Source: Kitasatospora sp040298565 (lineage in GTDB: Bacteria; Actinomycetota; Actinomycetes; Streptomycetales; Streptomycetaceae). Taken from it: a stretch of 64,000 nt of DNA. The stretch spans positions 1 to 64,000 of the forward strand of contig NZ_JBEPAK010000001.1 of assembly GCF_040298565.1 (NCBI RefSeq). Direction: 5' to 3'. Within the stretch, counting starts at the first letter, position 1; every line of letters starts with the position of its first letter. The position numbers were made by a program, and so were the translations under genes. The notes under the pieces were generated by a model. The model searched no databases and was not told the DNA's origin. It worked only from the letters and a program-made list of their open reading frames with translations. Positions 1 to 8,981 of the stretch are shown piece by piece.

Positions 1-19
1 GCGAGCGCTCGGCGTCCTC

Positions 20-35
20 CGGGGGGCGGCCCCCG
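20..35 (-). terminator. Candidate terminator hairpin after the SDR gene
   Basis: Arms CGGGGG and CCCCCG flank a 4-nt GCGG loop directly after the stop codon of the last gene of the leftward operon. The stem is short and has no T tract, so this is only a plausible end of the five-gene transcript. Confidence 0.35.
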
Positions 36-803
36 TTACTGCGGCGTCACGTAGGCGCCGGAGATGCCGCCGTCGACGAGGAAGGTGTTGGCGGTCATGA
101 AGGACGAGTCGTCGGAGGCGAGGAAGGCCACCGCGGCGGCGATCTCCTCGGGTTCGGCGAAGCGGCCGAGCGGGATGTGCACCAGTCGGCGGGCGGCCCG
201 CTCCGGGTCCTTGGCGAACAGCTCCTGCAGCAGCGGGGTGTTCACCGGGCCGGGGCAGAGGGCGTTGACCCGGATGCCCTCGCGGGCGAACTGCACGCCC
301 AGCTCGCGGGACATCGCCAGCACCCCGCCCTTGGAGGCGCTGTAGGAGATCTGCGAGGTGGCCGCGCCCATCACCGCGACGAACGACGCGGTGTTGATGA
401 TCGAGCCCTTGCCCTGGCGCTGCATGTGCGGGATCGCGTACTTGCAGCAGAGGTAGACGCTGGTCAGGTTGACCTCCTGGACCCGCTTCCAGGCGTCCAG
501 GCCGGTGGTGAGGATGGAGTCGTCGTCCGGCGGCGAGATGCCCGCGTTGTTGAAGGCGATGTCGAGCCGCCCGTACTCGTCGACCACCCGCTGGAAGAGG
601 TCGCGCACGGCCTGCTCGTCGGTCACGTCGGCCTCGACGAACAGGCCGCCGACCTCGTTCGCGGCCTTGGCCCCGGTCTCCGCGTCGAGGTCGACGCAGA
701 CCACCTTGGCGCCCTCGGCGGCGAAACGGCGGGCGGTCGCCAGGCCGATGCCGCTGCCCGCGCCGGTGATGACGGCCACCCGGCCGTCGAGTCGCTGGGT
801 CAT
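36..803 (-). CDS. SDR family NAD(P)-dependent oxidoreductase
   Basis: A classical short-chain dehydrogenase of 255 residues, the normal size. The Rossmann motif TGAGSGIG lies near residues 13-20, NNAG near 85, and the catalytic set is S140, Y154 and K158 in SYSASK. The last gene of the operon, it probably oxidises or reduces a small alcohol or aldehyde, perhaps the aldehyde-forming step of amine catabolism; the substrate cannot be read from sequence. I chose the ATG at 803 because GGAGGAG sits about 8 nt upstream. A GTG at 812 overlaps the upstream stop as GTGA, but its Shine-Dalgarno would be too close. Confidence 0.9.
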   Translation of the reverse strand: MTQRLDGRVAVITGAGSGIGLATARRFAAEGAKVVCVDLDAETGAKAANEVGGLFVEADVTDEQAVRDLFQRVVDEYGRLDIAFNNAGISPPDDDSILTTGLDAWKRVQEVNLTSVYLCCKYAIPHMQRQGKGSIINTASFVAVMGAATSQISYSASKGGVLAMSRELGVQFAREGIRVNALCPGPVNTPLLQELFAKDPERAARRLVHIPLGRFAEPEEIAAAVAFLASDDSSFMTANTFLVDGGISGAYVTPQ

Positions 804-808
804 GCTGA

Positions 809-2182
809 TCACTCCTCCGTGGAGATGAAGACGTTCTTGGTCTGGGTGAAGGCGTCGAGGGCGTCCGGGCCGAGCTCGCGACCGAGGCCGGACTGCTTGA
901 ACCCGCCGAACGGCGTGGTGTAGCGCACCGAGGAGTGCGAGTTGACGGAGAGGTTGCCGGCGTCGACGCCGCGCGAGACCCGCAGGGCGCGCCCGAGGTC
1001 CCTGGTCCAGATGGAGCCGGACAGCCCGTACTCGGTCGCGTTGGCGATCCGCAGCGCGTCCTGTTCGTCCTGGAAGGGGACGACGGCGACGACCGGCCCG
1101 AAGATCTCCTCGGTGAAGGCGCGGTCGTCGTGCCGCACCGGGGCGAGCACCGTCGGCGGGTACCAGAAGCCCGGCCCGTCGGGGGCGCTGCCGCGGAAGG
1201 CGACGGCCGACCCGTCCGGGACGTAGGAGGAGACCCGGGCCCGGTGGGCGGCCGAGATCAGCGGGCCCATCTCGGTCTTCTCGTCCGTCGGGTCACCGAC
1301 CCGCACGCCGCGGACGGCCGGCTCCAGGAGCGCCAGGAAGTCCTCGAACACGGATGCCTCGACGAGGATCCGGGAGCGGGCGCAGCAGTCCTGCCCGGCG
1401 TTGTCGAAGACCGCGTAGGGCGCGGTGGCGGCGGCCTTGGCGAGGTCGGCGTCGGCGAAGACGATGTTGGCGCTCTTGCCGCCGAGTTCGAGGGTGACGG
1501 GCTTCACCTGGGCGGCGCAGCCCGCCATGATCTCCTTGCCGACCCGGGTGGAGCCGGTGAACACGACCTTGCGCACGTCGGGGTGGGTGACGAAGCGCTG
1601 CCCGACGACCGGGCCGCGGCCGGGCAGGATCTGGAGCACGCCCTCCGGGATCCCGGCCTCCAGGGCGAGTTCGCCGAGGCGCAGGGCGGTGAGCGGGGTG
1701 AGCTCTGCCGGTTTGACGATGACGGTGTTGCCGGCGGCCAGCGCGGGGGCCAGGGCCCAGGCGGCGATCGGCATCGGGAAGTTCCAGGGCACGATGACCC
1801 CGACCACGCCGATCGGTTCCTGGAAGGTGACGTCGATGCCGCCGGCGACGGGGATCTGCCGGCCGAACAGCCGCTCCGGCGCGGCGGCGTAGTACTCGAT
1901 GACGTCCCGTGCGTTGCCCGCCTCCCAGCGTGCGTTGCCGATGGTGTGGCCGGCGTTGGCGACCTCCAGTGCGGCGAGGTGTTCGCGGTCGGCGTCGACG
2001 GCGGCGGCGAAGGAGCGCAGCAGCCGGGCCCGGTCGGCGGGGGCCACCCGGCGCCAGGTGTCGAAGGCGGCGCGGGCGCGGGCGACGGCGGCATCGGTTT
2101 CGGCGAGGCCGGCCAGTTCGACGGTGGTGATCACCTCCTCGGTGGCGGGGTTGACGACCTCGAAGAGGTCCGGTTCGGTCAT
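809..2182 (-). CDS. Aldehyde dehydrogenase (NAD+-dependent, ALDH superfamily)
   Basis: A 457-residue ALDH that oxidises an aldehyde to the acid. Visible landmarks are VPWNFPM near 131, the cofactor-binding FTGSTRVG near 208, the general base E232 in LELGGK and the catalytic cysteine C266 in GQDCCA. The start ATG at 2182 overlaps the upstream amidotransferase stop by 4 nt, which points to translational coupling. In a gamma-glutamyl-amine pathway it would oxidise the gamma-glutamyl aldehyde before the amide is hydrolysed; this role is inferred from the neighbours, and a betaine- or GABA-aldehyde substrate is equally compatible. Confidence 0.93.
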   Translation of the reverse strand: MTEPDLFEVVNPATEEVITTVELAGLAETDAAVARARAAFDTWRRVAPADRARLLRSFAAAVDADREHLAALEVANAGHTIGNARWEAGNARDVIEYYAAAPERLFGRQIPVAGGIDVTFQEPIGVVGVIVPWNFPMPIAAWALAPALAAGNTVIVKPAELTPLTALRLGELALEAGIPEGVLQILPGRGPVVGQRFVTHPDVRKVVFTGSTRVGKEIMAGCAAQVKPVTLELGGKSANIVFADADLAKAAATAPYAVFDNAGQDCCARSRILVEASVFEDFLALLEPAVRGVRVGDPTDEKTEMGPLISAAHRARVSSYVPDGSAVAFRGSAPDGPGFWYPPTVLAPVRHDDRAFTEEIFGPVVAVVPFQDEQDALRIANATEYGLSGSIWTRDLGRALRVSRGVDAGNLSVNSHSSVRYTTPFGGFKQSGLGRELGPDALDAFTQTKNVFISTEE

Positions 2183-2907
2183 GGAGCTGTCTCCCTGTGC
2201 GTGGGTGTGGTCCGGCCGGCGGTGAGCAGGGCTTCGAAGAGGCGCAGGTCGTCGGGGTCGGTCTCGGGGTGCCACTGGACGCCCACCGCGAAGCGGTGGC
2301 CGGCCAGTTCGAGTGCCTCGACGGTGCCGTCCGCGGCCCAGGCGGTGGCCCGCAGGCCGGTGCCGAGCCGGTCGACGGCCTGGTGGTGGTAGCAGGAGAC
2401 GTCGGCGGCCGGCCCGAGGACGGCGGCGAGGCTGCTGCCGTCCACCAGGCCGATCCGGTGCCGGACGAAGCGGGCGGGGACGATCTGGTGGCTTCCGTCG
2501 GGCAGGTGCTGGCGGAGGGTGCCGCCGAGTTCGACGTTGAGCAGTTGCATGCCGCGGCAGACGCCGAGCAGCGGGAGGTTGCGGGCGAGGGCGGCCGCGA
2601 GCAGCCGGCTCTCCCAGTCGTCGCGGGCGGGGTGGGGCGGGCCGGTGCGCGGATCGGCGGGCGCCGCGTAGCGGGCCGGGTCGATGTCCGGTCCGCCGGC
2701 GAGGACGAGCCCGTCCAGGGCGTCGAGCAGATGGTCGACCCCGCCCGGTTGCGGTGGCAGCAGCACCGGGGTGCCGCCCGCGCGTGCGACGGCGTCGACG
2801 TACGTCTGGGGCACCAGGGCGGCGCGCTGGTTCCAGACGGACCAGGCGGCGTCGTCCTGGTAGGCGGTGATGCCGATCAGTGGTCGTCGGCCGTCGTCGC
2901 GGCTCAC
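2179..2907 (-). CDS. Class I glutamine amidotransferase-like hydrolase (PuuD-type)
   Basis: A 242-residue protein of the peptidase C26 / gamma-glutamyl-GABA hydrolase family. The nucleophile is C117 in GVCRGMQ and the His-Glu pair is H213 and E215 in VQWHPE, so the triad is intact. Such enzymes release glutamate from gamma-glutamyl amides. The GTG start at 2907 overlaps the stop of the glutamine-synthetase-like gene as GTGA. Beside that ligase, the likely job is to remove the glutamyl carrier at the end of the pathway. Confidence 0.9.
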   Translation of the reverse strand: MSRDDGRRPLIGITAYQDDAAWSVWNQRAALVPQTYVDAVARAGGTPVLLPPQPGGVDHLLDALDGLVLAGGPDIDPARYAAPADPRTGPPHPARDDWESRLLAAALARNLPLLGVCRGMQLLNVELGGTLRQHLPDGSHQIVPARFVRHRIGLVDGSSLAAVLGPAADVSCYHHQAVDRLGTGLRATAWAADGTVEALELAGHRFAVGVQWHPETDPDDLRLFEALLTAGRTTPTHRETAP

Positions 2908-4262
2908 AGCCGCTCGAATCCGCGGCGCCGCTCCCAGTCGGTCACCGCCCGCTCGTAGGAGGCGAGTTCGGCGCGTCCGGCGTGGGTGTAGTGCCGGACG
3001 ACGTCCTTGCCGAAGGCCGCGGTGGCGACGGCGCTGCGTTCGAAGGCGTCGACCGCGTCACGCAGGGTGGAGGGCACCCGGGGCGCGGCGGAGGCGTACG
3101 CGTTGCCGGTGAACTCCGGTTCGAGTTCGAGCTGTTGCTCGACGCCGTGGAGTCCGGCGGCGATCAGGGCGGCGACCGCGAGGTACGGGTTGACGTCGCC
3201 GCCGGGGACGCGGTTCTCGAAGCGCAGTGACGGGCCGTGGCCGACCACGCGCAGGGCGCAGGTGCGGTTGTCGCGCCCCCAGGCGATCGCGGTGGGCGCG
3301 AAGCTGCCGGGCACGTAGCGCTTGTAGGAGTTGACGGTGGGTGCGAGCAGCAGGGCGAAGTCGGCCAGGCAGGCGAGCTGTCCGGCGAGGAAGTGCTCCA
3401 TGGTGCGGGAGAAGCCGTGCGGACCGTCGCCGGGGAACACCGGGGCGCCCTGTTCGTCGCGCAGGCTCAGGTGGATGTGGCAGGAGTTGCCCTCGCGTTC
3501 GTCGTACTTCGCCATGAACGTGAGGCTGCAGCCCTCCTGGGCGGCGATCTCCTTGGCGCCGGTCTTGTAGACGGCGTGGTTGTCGCAGGTGGTGAGGGCG
3601 TCGGCGTACTTGAAGGCGATCTCGTGCTGGCCGAGGTTGCACTCGCCCTTGGCGGACTCGACGGTGAGGCCGGCGCCGGCCATGTCGTTGCGGAGCCGGC
3701 GCAGGAGGGGCTCGATCCGGCCGGTGCCGAGGATGGAGTAGTCGACGTTGTACTGGTTGGCCGGGGTGAGCCGGGTGTAGTCCTTGTCCCAGGCCTGTTC
3801 GTAGCTGTCCCGGAAGACGATGAACTCCAGCTCGGTGGCGGCGTGGGCCTGCCAGCCGTAGCCGGCCAGCCGGTCCAGCTGCCGTTGCAGGACCTGGCGC
3901 GGGGAGACGGCGACGGGGCTGCCGTCGTGGTGGGTGACGTCGCACTGGACCATGACGGTGGCGGGGTGCCAGGGGATGGGCCGCAGGGTGGCGAGGTCGG
4001 GGCGCAGCACCAGGTCGCCGTAGCCGTTGTCCCAGGAGGAGATCTCGTACCCGTCGACGGTGTTCATCTCGACGTCGACGGCGAGGAGGTAGCCGCAGCC
4101 CTCCGCCGCGCCGGGTACGACGTCGTCGAGGAAGTACTCGGCGGCGACGCGTTTGCCCTGGAGGCGCCCCTGCATGTCGGTCATGGCGAGCACGACGGTG
4201 TCGACGGACCCGTCGGCGACGCGGGCGCGCAGCTCGTCGAGGGTGAGCCGGGGGGTGGTCAT
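2904..4262 (-). CDS. Glutamine synthetase-like gamma-glutamyl amine ligase (GlnA3/GlnA4/PuuA type)
   Basis: A 452-residue protein with the GS catalytic fold. Visible landmarks are ELEF near the metal site, the HIHLS loop, PTVNSYKRY, and ENRVPGGDVNPYL near the C terminus. It lacks an obvious C-terminal adenylylation loop and ends WERRRGFERL. Family members in Streptomyces ligate glutamate to polyamines or ethanolamine rather than making glutamine for nitrogen assimilation. The operon (permease before it; hydrolase, ALDH and SDR after it) supports gamma-glutamylation of an imported amine. The ATG at 4262 overlaps the permease stop. Polyamine versus ethanolamine cannot be decided here. Confidence 0.88.
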   Translation of the reverse strand: MTTPRLTLDELRARVADGSVDTVVLAMTDMQGRLQGKRVAAEYFLDDVVPGAAEGCGYLLAVDVEMNTVDGYEISSWDNGYGDLVLRPDLATLRPIPWHPATVMVQCDVTHHDGSPVAVSPRQVLQRQLDRLAGYGWQAHAATELEFIVFRDSYEQAWDKDYTRLTPANQYNVDYSILGTGRIEPLLRRLRNDMAGAGLTVESAKGECNLGQHEIAFKYADALTTCDNHAVYKTGAKEIAAQEGCSLTFMAKYDEREGNSCHIHLSLRDEQGAPVFPGDGPHGFSRTMEHFLAGQLACLADFALLLAPTVNSYKRYVPGSFAPTAIAWGRDNRTCALRVVGHGPSLRFENRVPGGDVNPYLAVAALIAAGLHGVEQQLELEPEFTGNAYASAAPRVPSTLRDAVDAFERSAVATAAFGKDVVRHYTHAGRAELASYERAVTDWERRRGFERL

Positions 4263-5824
4263 CGGACCTCCAGTTCGGTGTCCCGGGCGTCGGGGGCGGG
4301 CGGCGTGCCGTGGACGTGGGGGCCGGTGAACCAGTGCCGGGCGGAGGCCAGCCACCACAGGCCGGCGAAGCCGACCACGACGGCCACGGCGACGGGGGTG
4401 TAGTTGAAGCTCTCGACGGTGATCGGGCTCGCGGTGGGGAGCATGAACAGGACGGTGATCACCGCCGTCCAGGCGACCGCGACGACGCCGACCGGGCGGC
4501 TCCACCGGCCCAGGTGCCAGGGGCCGCGCGGGAAGTCCGCGCCCTGACGCAGCCGCAGGTACACCGGGATGACGTAGGAGATGTAGAGACCGATGACGGA
4601 GATCGAGGTCACGGCGGTGTAGGCGGTGCTGTTCCAGAGCGCGGGCAGGCCGAGCAGCAGGGCACCGCCGGTCGCGAGCCAGACCGCGTTGGTCGGGGTC
4701 TGGGTGCGCGGGTCGATGCGGTGCCACAGGCGGGAGCCGGGCAGCGCGCCGTCCCGGGAGAAGGCGTAGATCATGCGGGAGTTGGCGGTGACGGAGGCCA
4801 TGCCGCAGAAGAACTGGGCGCCGATGACGATGAGCAGCAGCAGTTGGGCGCCTCCGTCGCCGATCGCGTCGATGAAGATCTGCGCGGGCGGGACGGCCGT
4901 GTCGCTGGCGAGCGCGCCGTCGTAGTCGCGGATCGCGAAGGTGATGCCGAGCAGCAGGATCCAGCCCGCCACCAGGGAGACGGTGATGGCGTTGACGATG
5001 CCGCGCGGTCCGGAACGGGCGGCGTCGCGGGTCTCCTCGGTCATGTGGGCGGAGGCGTCGTAGCCGGTGAGGGTGTACTGGGCCATCAGCAGGCCGAGCA
5101 TGGCGACGTAGAACTGGCTGTGGAAGCCGGTCTGGTTGACGAACTCGGTGAGCACGAAGGACACGGAGGCGTGCCGGTCGGGGAGCACGGCGAGCGCGCC
5201 GACGATGACCGCGACACCGACCAGGTGCCACCACACGGACACGCTGTTGAGGACGGCGACCAGGCGCACGCCCCGGGTGTTGAGCAGGCCGTGCACCAGC
5301 AGGATGACGGCGAAGATCTCCATGGTGTGCGCGGGGGTGGCCTCGACGCCGAAGCGGAGGGTGAGGAAGGCGTTGGTGAAGAAGGCGGCGCCGTAGTCGA
5401 CGCTGGCGGTCACCGCGACCTGGCCGAGGAAGTTGAACCAGCCGGTGAACCAGCTCCAGGCCGGGCCCCGACTGCGGGTCAGTTTGGCGGACCAGTAGTA
5501 CAGCCCGCCGGCCGTCGGATAGCTGGAACAGATCTCGGCCATCGCCAGCCCGACGCAGAGCGTCAGCAGGCCGACCACCGGCCAGCCCCAGATGATCAGG
5601 GCCGGGCCCCCGGTCTTCATCCCCGTCCCGTACAGGGTCAGGCAGCCGGAGAGGATCGAGACGATGGAGAAGGACACGGCGAAGTTGGAGAAGCCCGACA
5701 TCGAGCGGGCCAGTTCCTGGGTGTAGCCCAGCTCGCGGAGTCGTTGTTCGTCGGCCGAAACGGGGGCGGTGGGCTCCGGAAACCGTTCGGGGGCAGGGTG
5801 GTCGGGTGAGCGTGCGTCGGTCAT
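4259..5824 (-). CDS. APC superfamily amino acid/amine permease
   Basis: A 521-residue integral membrane protein with about 12 hydrophobic segments, related to GabP-type amino acid or amine permeases. The N-terminal 45 residues are polar and Pro/Glu-rich. It is the first gene of the leftward operon and shares a 4-nt overlap with the ligase gene, so it probably imports the substrate of the pathway. The start is ATG 5824 with AGGGG five bases before it; a GTG at 5830 has no usable Shine-Dalgarno. Control probably comes from the divergent GntR protein through the palindrome at 5921-5942. Confidence 0.9.
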   Translation of the reverse strand: MTDARSPDHPAPERFPEPTAPVSADEQRLRELGYTQELARSMSGFSNFAVSFSIVSILSGCLTLYGTGMKTGGPALIIWGWPVVGLLTLCVGLAMAEICSSYPTAGGLYYWSAKLTRSRGPAWSWFTGWFNFLGQVAVTASVDYGAAFFTNAFLTLRFGVEATPAHTMEIFAVILLVHGLLNTRGVRLVAVLNSVSVWWHLVGVAVIVGALAVLPDRHASVSFVLTEFVNQTGFHSQFYVAMLGLLMAQYTLTGYDASAHMTEETRDAARSGPRGIVNAITVSLVAGWILLLGITFAIRDYDGALASDTAVPPAQIFIDAIGDGGAQLLLLIVIGAQFFCGMASVTANSRMIYAFSRDGALPGSRLWHRIDPRTQTPTNAVWLATGGALLLGLPALWNSTAYTAVTSISVIGLYISYVIPVYLRLRQGADFPRGPWHLGRWSRPVGVVAVAWTAVITVLFMLPTASPITVESFNYTPVAVAVVVGFAGLWWLASARHWFTGPHVHGTPPAPDARDTELEVR

Positions 5825-5920
5825 GGGCACCCCTGGGGGTTGAGGGTGTGCCGGGGAGCCACCCGGCCACGACGGCGTGGCAGGGTCCCCCCGACGGGTT
5901 CGACGGTCGGACGGCTCTTC

Positions 5921-5942
5921 AATGGTCTGGAATCAGTCCATT
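5921..5942. promoter_or_regulatory. Candidate GntR/FadR operator palindrome
   Basis: Half-sites AATGGTCTG and CAGTCCATT are separated by GAAT. The arms are complementary at 8 of 9 positions. The site lies between the divergent permease operon and the GntR gene, where a FadR-type repressor normally binds. The binding itself is an inference. Confidence 0.6.
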
Positions 5943-6036
5943 GGGTGGGTGAGCAGCATCGTTCCGGCTGGATCCGGGCCGCGTCAAGAGCGACGGGGGA
6001 CGAATCCGGAAACCCGTTCGTAGGTACGATTCCGGC

Positions 6037-6786
6037 GTGGACGCGGACGAAACACGTGAGCGGGCGCGGCTGGACTGGCGGGCGGGCGCGATCTTCCGGC
6101 CGGTCCGGACCGGGAACGCCTTCGAGGAGACCGTCGAGAGGCTGCTCCAGGCGATCAAGCTCGGCGTCTTCGGCTTCGGCGACCGACTGCCCGCCGAGCG
6201 GGACCTCGCCGCCCGGCTCGGCGTCAGCCGGGAGACCCTGCGCGAGGCTCTCCGCACGCTCCAGCAGGCCGGCTGCGTCGAGCCCCGGCGCGGCCGGTAC
6301 GGCGGCACCTTCGTCACCTACCGGATGCCGGCGCCGGACGTCGCCGACCTGCGCCGCGCGGCCCGCGACCTCGGCGGCGCACTGGAGGACGCGCTGACCT
6401 ACCGCCAGGTCCTGGAGGTCGGCGCCGCCGAGGCGGCGGCCCGCCACCCCCTCTCCCCCGACCAGCGGGCCCACCTGGAGAGCCGGCTGACCGACCTGGA
6501 GGGGGCCCCGCCCGAGCACTACCGCCAACTGGACTCGCGCTTCCACCTGGCGATCGGCGAACTCACCGGCTCCCCGACCCTGGCCGCGGCCATCGCCGAG
6601 GCCCGGATGCGCCTCAACGACCTGCTCAACGCCATCCCCATGCTGGACCGGAACATCGAGCACGCCGCCGAGCAGCACCGGGCGATGGTCCGGGCGATCC
6701 TCGCCGGCGACGGTGACGCCGCCCGACGCGCCACCGAGGAACACCTCGCCGCCACCGCCGCACTGCTGCGGGGCTTCCTCGCCTGA
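6037..6786 (+). CDS. FadR-subfamily GntR transcriptional regulator (FCD domain)
   Basis: A 249-residue regulator. The N-terminal winged helix includes GDRLPAERDLAARLG and SRETLREALRTL (about residues 48-75), and an all-helical FCD ligand domain follows with the E..R..FH..I pattern typical of metal- and acid-binding members (FHLAIGELTGS). It is divergent from the permease operon and is likely its local, ligand-responsive repressor. The GTG at 6037 lies only 6 nt after a TACGAT -10-like element and has no clear Shine-Dalgarno, so translation may be leaderless. Confidence 0.9.
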   Translation: MDADETRERARLDWRAGAIFRPVRTGNAFEETVERLLQAIKLGVFGFGDRLPAERDLAARLGVSRETLREALRTLQQAGCVEPRRGRYGGTFVTYRMPAPDVADLRRAARDLGGALEDALTYRQVLEVGAAEAAARHPLSPDQRAHLESRLTDLEGAPPEHYRQLDSRFHLAIGELTGSPTLAAAIAEARMRLNDLLNAIPMLDRNIEHAAEQHRAMVRAILAGDGDAARRATEEHLAATAALLRGFLA

Positions 6787-6825
6787 ACTTCCGGGACCGT
6801 CCGGCTCGACGGGCGGACCGGCCGG

Positions 6826-6910
6826 GCAGTCTTCACGACCCGCGCGGTCCTCAGGACTGCGCAGTATTCAAGACCACGCAGTATTCAAGACCGCGCAGTC
6901 TTCAAGAAGT
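6826..6910 (+). repeat. Five tandem ~17-bp repeats upstream of the GH64 gene
   Basis: Units begin at 6826, 6844, 6861, 6878 and 6895 (spacing 18, 17, 17, 17). The consensus is close to GCAGTMTTCAAGACCRC; the third and fourth units are nearly identical. The array ends about 130 bp before the glucanase start, so it may hold binding sites for a regulator or may simply be a minisatellite. Confidence 0.75.
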
Positions 6911-7038
6911 GAACGCGCTCGGGCTTAAGGACCATTTATGGTGACAGATATTGACGTGTTCACCGCCGAGCGGAAGGGTGACAGCCGGACGGCGCAGTCC
7001 GCGCCGCCCGCCCTCCCCCACCGCCCCCGGAGCCTCCC

Positions 7039-8697
7039 GTGATCACTCGCCGGACCATGCTCGGCGCCTCCGTCGCGGCCCTGACCGCCCCCGCACTCTT
7101 CGCCCTGTCGCAAACCGCCGACGGCAGCACCACACCGCAGCGGCTCGACGTCGACCTCGTCAACACCCTGTCGTCCCAGCCCGTCTACGCCTACGTCCTC
7201 GGCCTCGACCCCGCCCAGGGCAACAGCTGGGCCTTCCTGCGCTCCGACGGCAGCACGCTCTACCACCCGCCGTCCCCCACGGCTCCGGGCGCGCCGCTCG
7301 GCGCCGACTGCGCCATCGCCCTGGCCGCGCCCGGCGGCACCCCGCGGCGGATCCGACTGCCGTACCTCTCCAGCGGACGGATCTACTTCTCCGTCGGCCG
7401 CGAGCTGGTCTTCCTGATCAACCCGGGGCCGGGCATCGCCCTGCCCTCGGTGAGCAACCCGACCGACCCCAACATCGACACCTCGTACGGGTTCTGCGAG
7501 TTCACCTACGGGCCGGACCAGCTGTACGCCAACATCAGCTACGTCGACTTCGCCGCCGTCCCGATCGCCTTCGACCTGACCACCGGCAACGGGCGGCAGA
7601 GCGTCAGCGGCCTGCCCGCCGGCGGCCTGGAAACCGCCGCGAACGCGCTGCGCGCGCAGGCCGCCGCCGACGGCGGCGACTGGGCCCGGCTGATCGTCCC
7701 GGACTCCGCCGGCCGGACCCTGCGCATCCTCAGCCCCAACACGGCGATCAGCGCCAACCCTTCACTCTTCAACGGCTACCTCGACAGCTACATCGCCGCC
7801 GTGTGGCAGAAGTACCAGGGCACCGACCTGGTGATCGACACCCAGGCCGGCTGGGGCACCGTCACCGGCCGGGTCAGCAACGGCGTGCTCACCTTCCCCG
7901 GCGTCGGCGGCTTCGCCAAACCCTCCACCGCCGCCGTGTTCAACTGCAGTTCGGCGCCGTTCACCACCGGCAACGACCTGATGGGCAACCTCAGCGCGCG
8001 CCTCGCCGCCGCCCTCAACCGCACCACCCTGCTGGACGACCCGCACCAGCCGGACGGCGAGAACCCCGCCGCCTTCTACACCGCCGCGCGCACCAACCAC
8101 TACGCCCGCGTCCTGCACGCGACCAACCCCGACCACCTCGGCTACGCGTTCCCGTACGACGACGTCCACCCGGCCGGCGTGGACTTCGAGGGCAGGGTGC
8201 AGTCGGCGAACCCGACCCTGCTCACCGTCACGGTCGGCGGCGGCCGGGGCCCGGTCGACCCCGGGCCCTCCCCGCAACCCGGCGGCGGACGGAGCGCGTT
8301 CGGCACCATCGAGGCAGAGTCCTACACCTCGCAGTCCGGCACCGCCCTGGAGACCTGCGGCGACACCGGCGGCGGCCAGGACGTCGGCTGGATCGCCAAC
8401 GGCGACTGGCTCGCCTACGCCGGTGTGGACTTCGGCGCCTCCGGCGCGACCCGGTTCCAGGCCAGGGTCGCCTCCGGCGCCGCGGCCGGGGTCAGCGGGC
8501 TGGTCCAGGTACGGCTGGACAGCCCGACCGCCGCGCCGGTCGGCAGCTTCGCCGTCGCCAACACCGGAGGATGGCAGACCTGGCGGACGGTGCCCGCCGA
8601 CATCGCCCGGACCACCGGGACCCACACCGTGTACCTCACCTTCGCCAGCGGGCAGAGCGCCGACTTCGTCAACCTCAACTGGTTCACCTTCGGCTGA
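7039..8697 (+). CDS. Secreted GH64 beta-1,3-glucanase with C-terminal CBM6-like domain
   Basis: A 552-residue exported enzyme. A Tat-type signal starts ITRRTMLGAS. The GH64 domain spans about residues 35-395 and carries E154 (GFCEF) and D170 (SYVDF), which match the Glu/Asp pair of Streptomyces matensis laminaripentaose-producing glucanase. A Gly/Pro linker near 410 leads to a CBM6-like beta-sandwich (IEAESYTSQSG near 425, ending in VNLNWFTFG). It should cleave beta-1,3-glucans of fungal or algal walls outside the cell. The GTG start is chosen because it places the twin arginine at residues 4-5. The gene stands alone, with 17-bp repeats upstream. Confidence 0.93.
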   Translation: MITRRTMLGASVAALTAPALFALSQTADGSTTPQRLDVDLVNTLSSQPVYAYVLGLDPAQGNSWAFLRSDGSTLYHPPSPTAPGAPLGADCAIALAAPGGTPRRIRLPYLSSGRIYFSVGRELVFLINPGPGIALPSVSNPTDPNIDTSYGFCEFTYGPDQLYANISYVDFAAVPIAFDLTTGNGRQSVSGLPAGGLETAANALRAQAAADGGDWARLIVPDSAGRTLRILSPNTAISANPSLFNGYLDSYIAAVWQKYQGTDLVIDTQAGWGTVTGRVSNGVLTFPGVGGFAKPSTAAVFNCSSAPFTTGNDLMGNLSARLAAALNRTTLLDDPHQPDGENPAAFYTAARTNHYARVLHATNPDHLGYAFPYDDVHPAGVDFEGRVQSANPTLLTVTVGGGRGPVDPGPSPQPGGGRSAFGTIEAESYTSQSGTALETCGDTGGGQDVGWIANGDWLAYAGVDFGASGATRFQARVASGAAAGVSGLVQVRLDSPTAAPVGSFAVANTGGWQTWRTVPADIARTTGTHTVYLTFASGQSADFVNLNWFTFG

Positions 8698-8981
8698 GCC
8701 CGGGCCGCGCGACGGGCGTGGGCGTGGATCGCGGTCCGGTCGGCCGCGTTCCGCGCCTGCGTCCGCGCTCACGCCCGCGCCCACGCCCGCGCACGTCTGC
8801 GGCGGACCTACCTGCGCGCCGGCCACACGAACGACACCTGACCTGCGCAGAAGCCTCGCATCGACCGGGTGTCGCGAACCAGGCCGGTCTGCGTACGCTC
8901 GCACCCGACCGACCCGGCCCGCGGGCGGCGTGGCAGCCACCGCCCGGATCCCGGTCGTGCCGCACCTACCGAAAAGATCCC

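Noticed and set aside
2904..5870. Apparent fusion of the GS-like ligase with upstream sequence
   Set aside because: The upstream part is out-of-frame reading of the permease gene, rich in Arg and Pro. The ligase has its own ATG at 4262.
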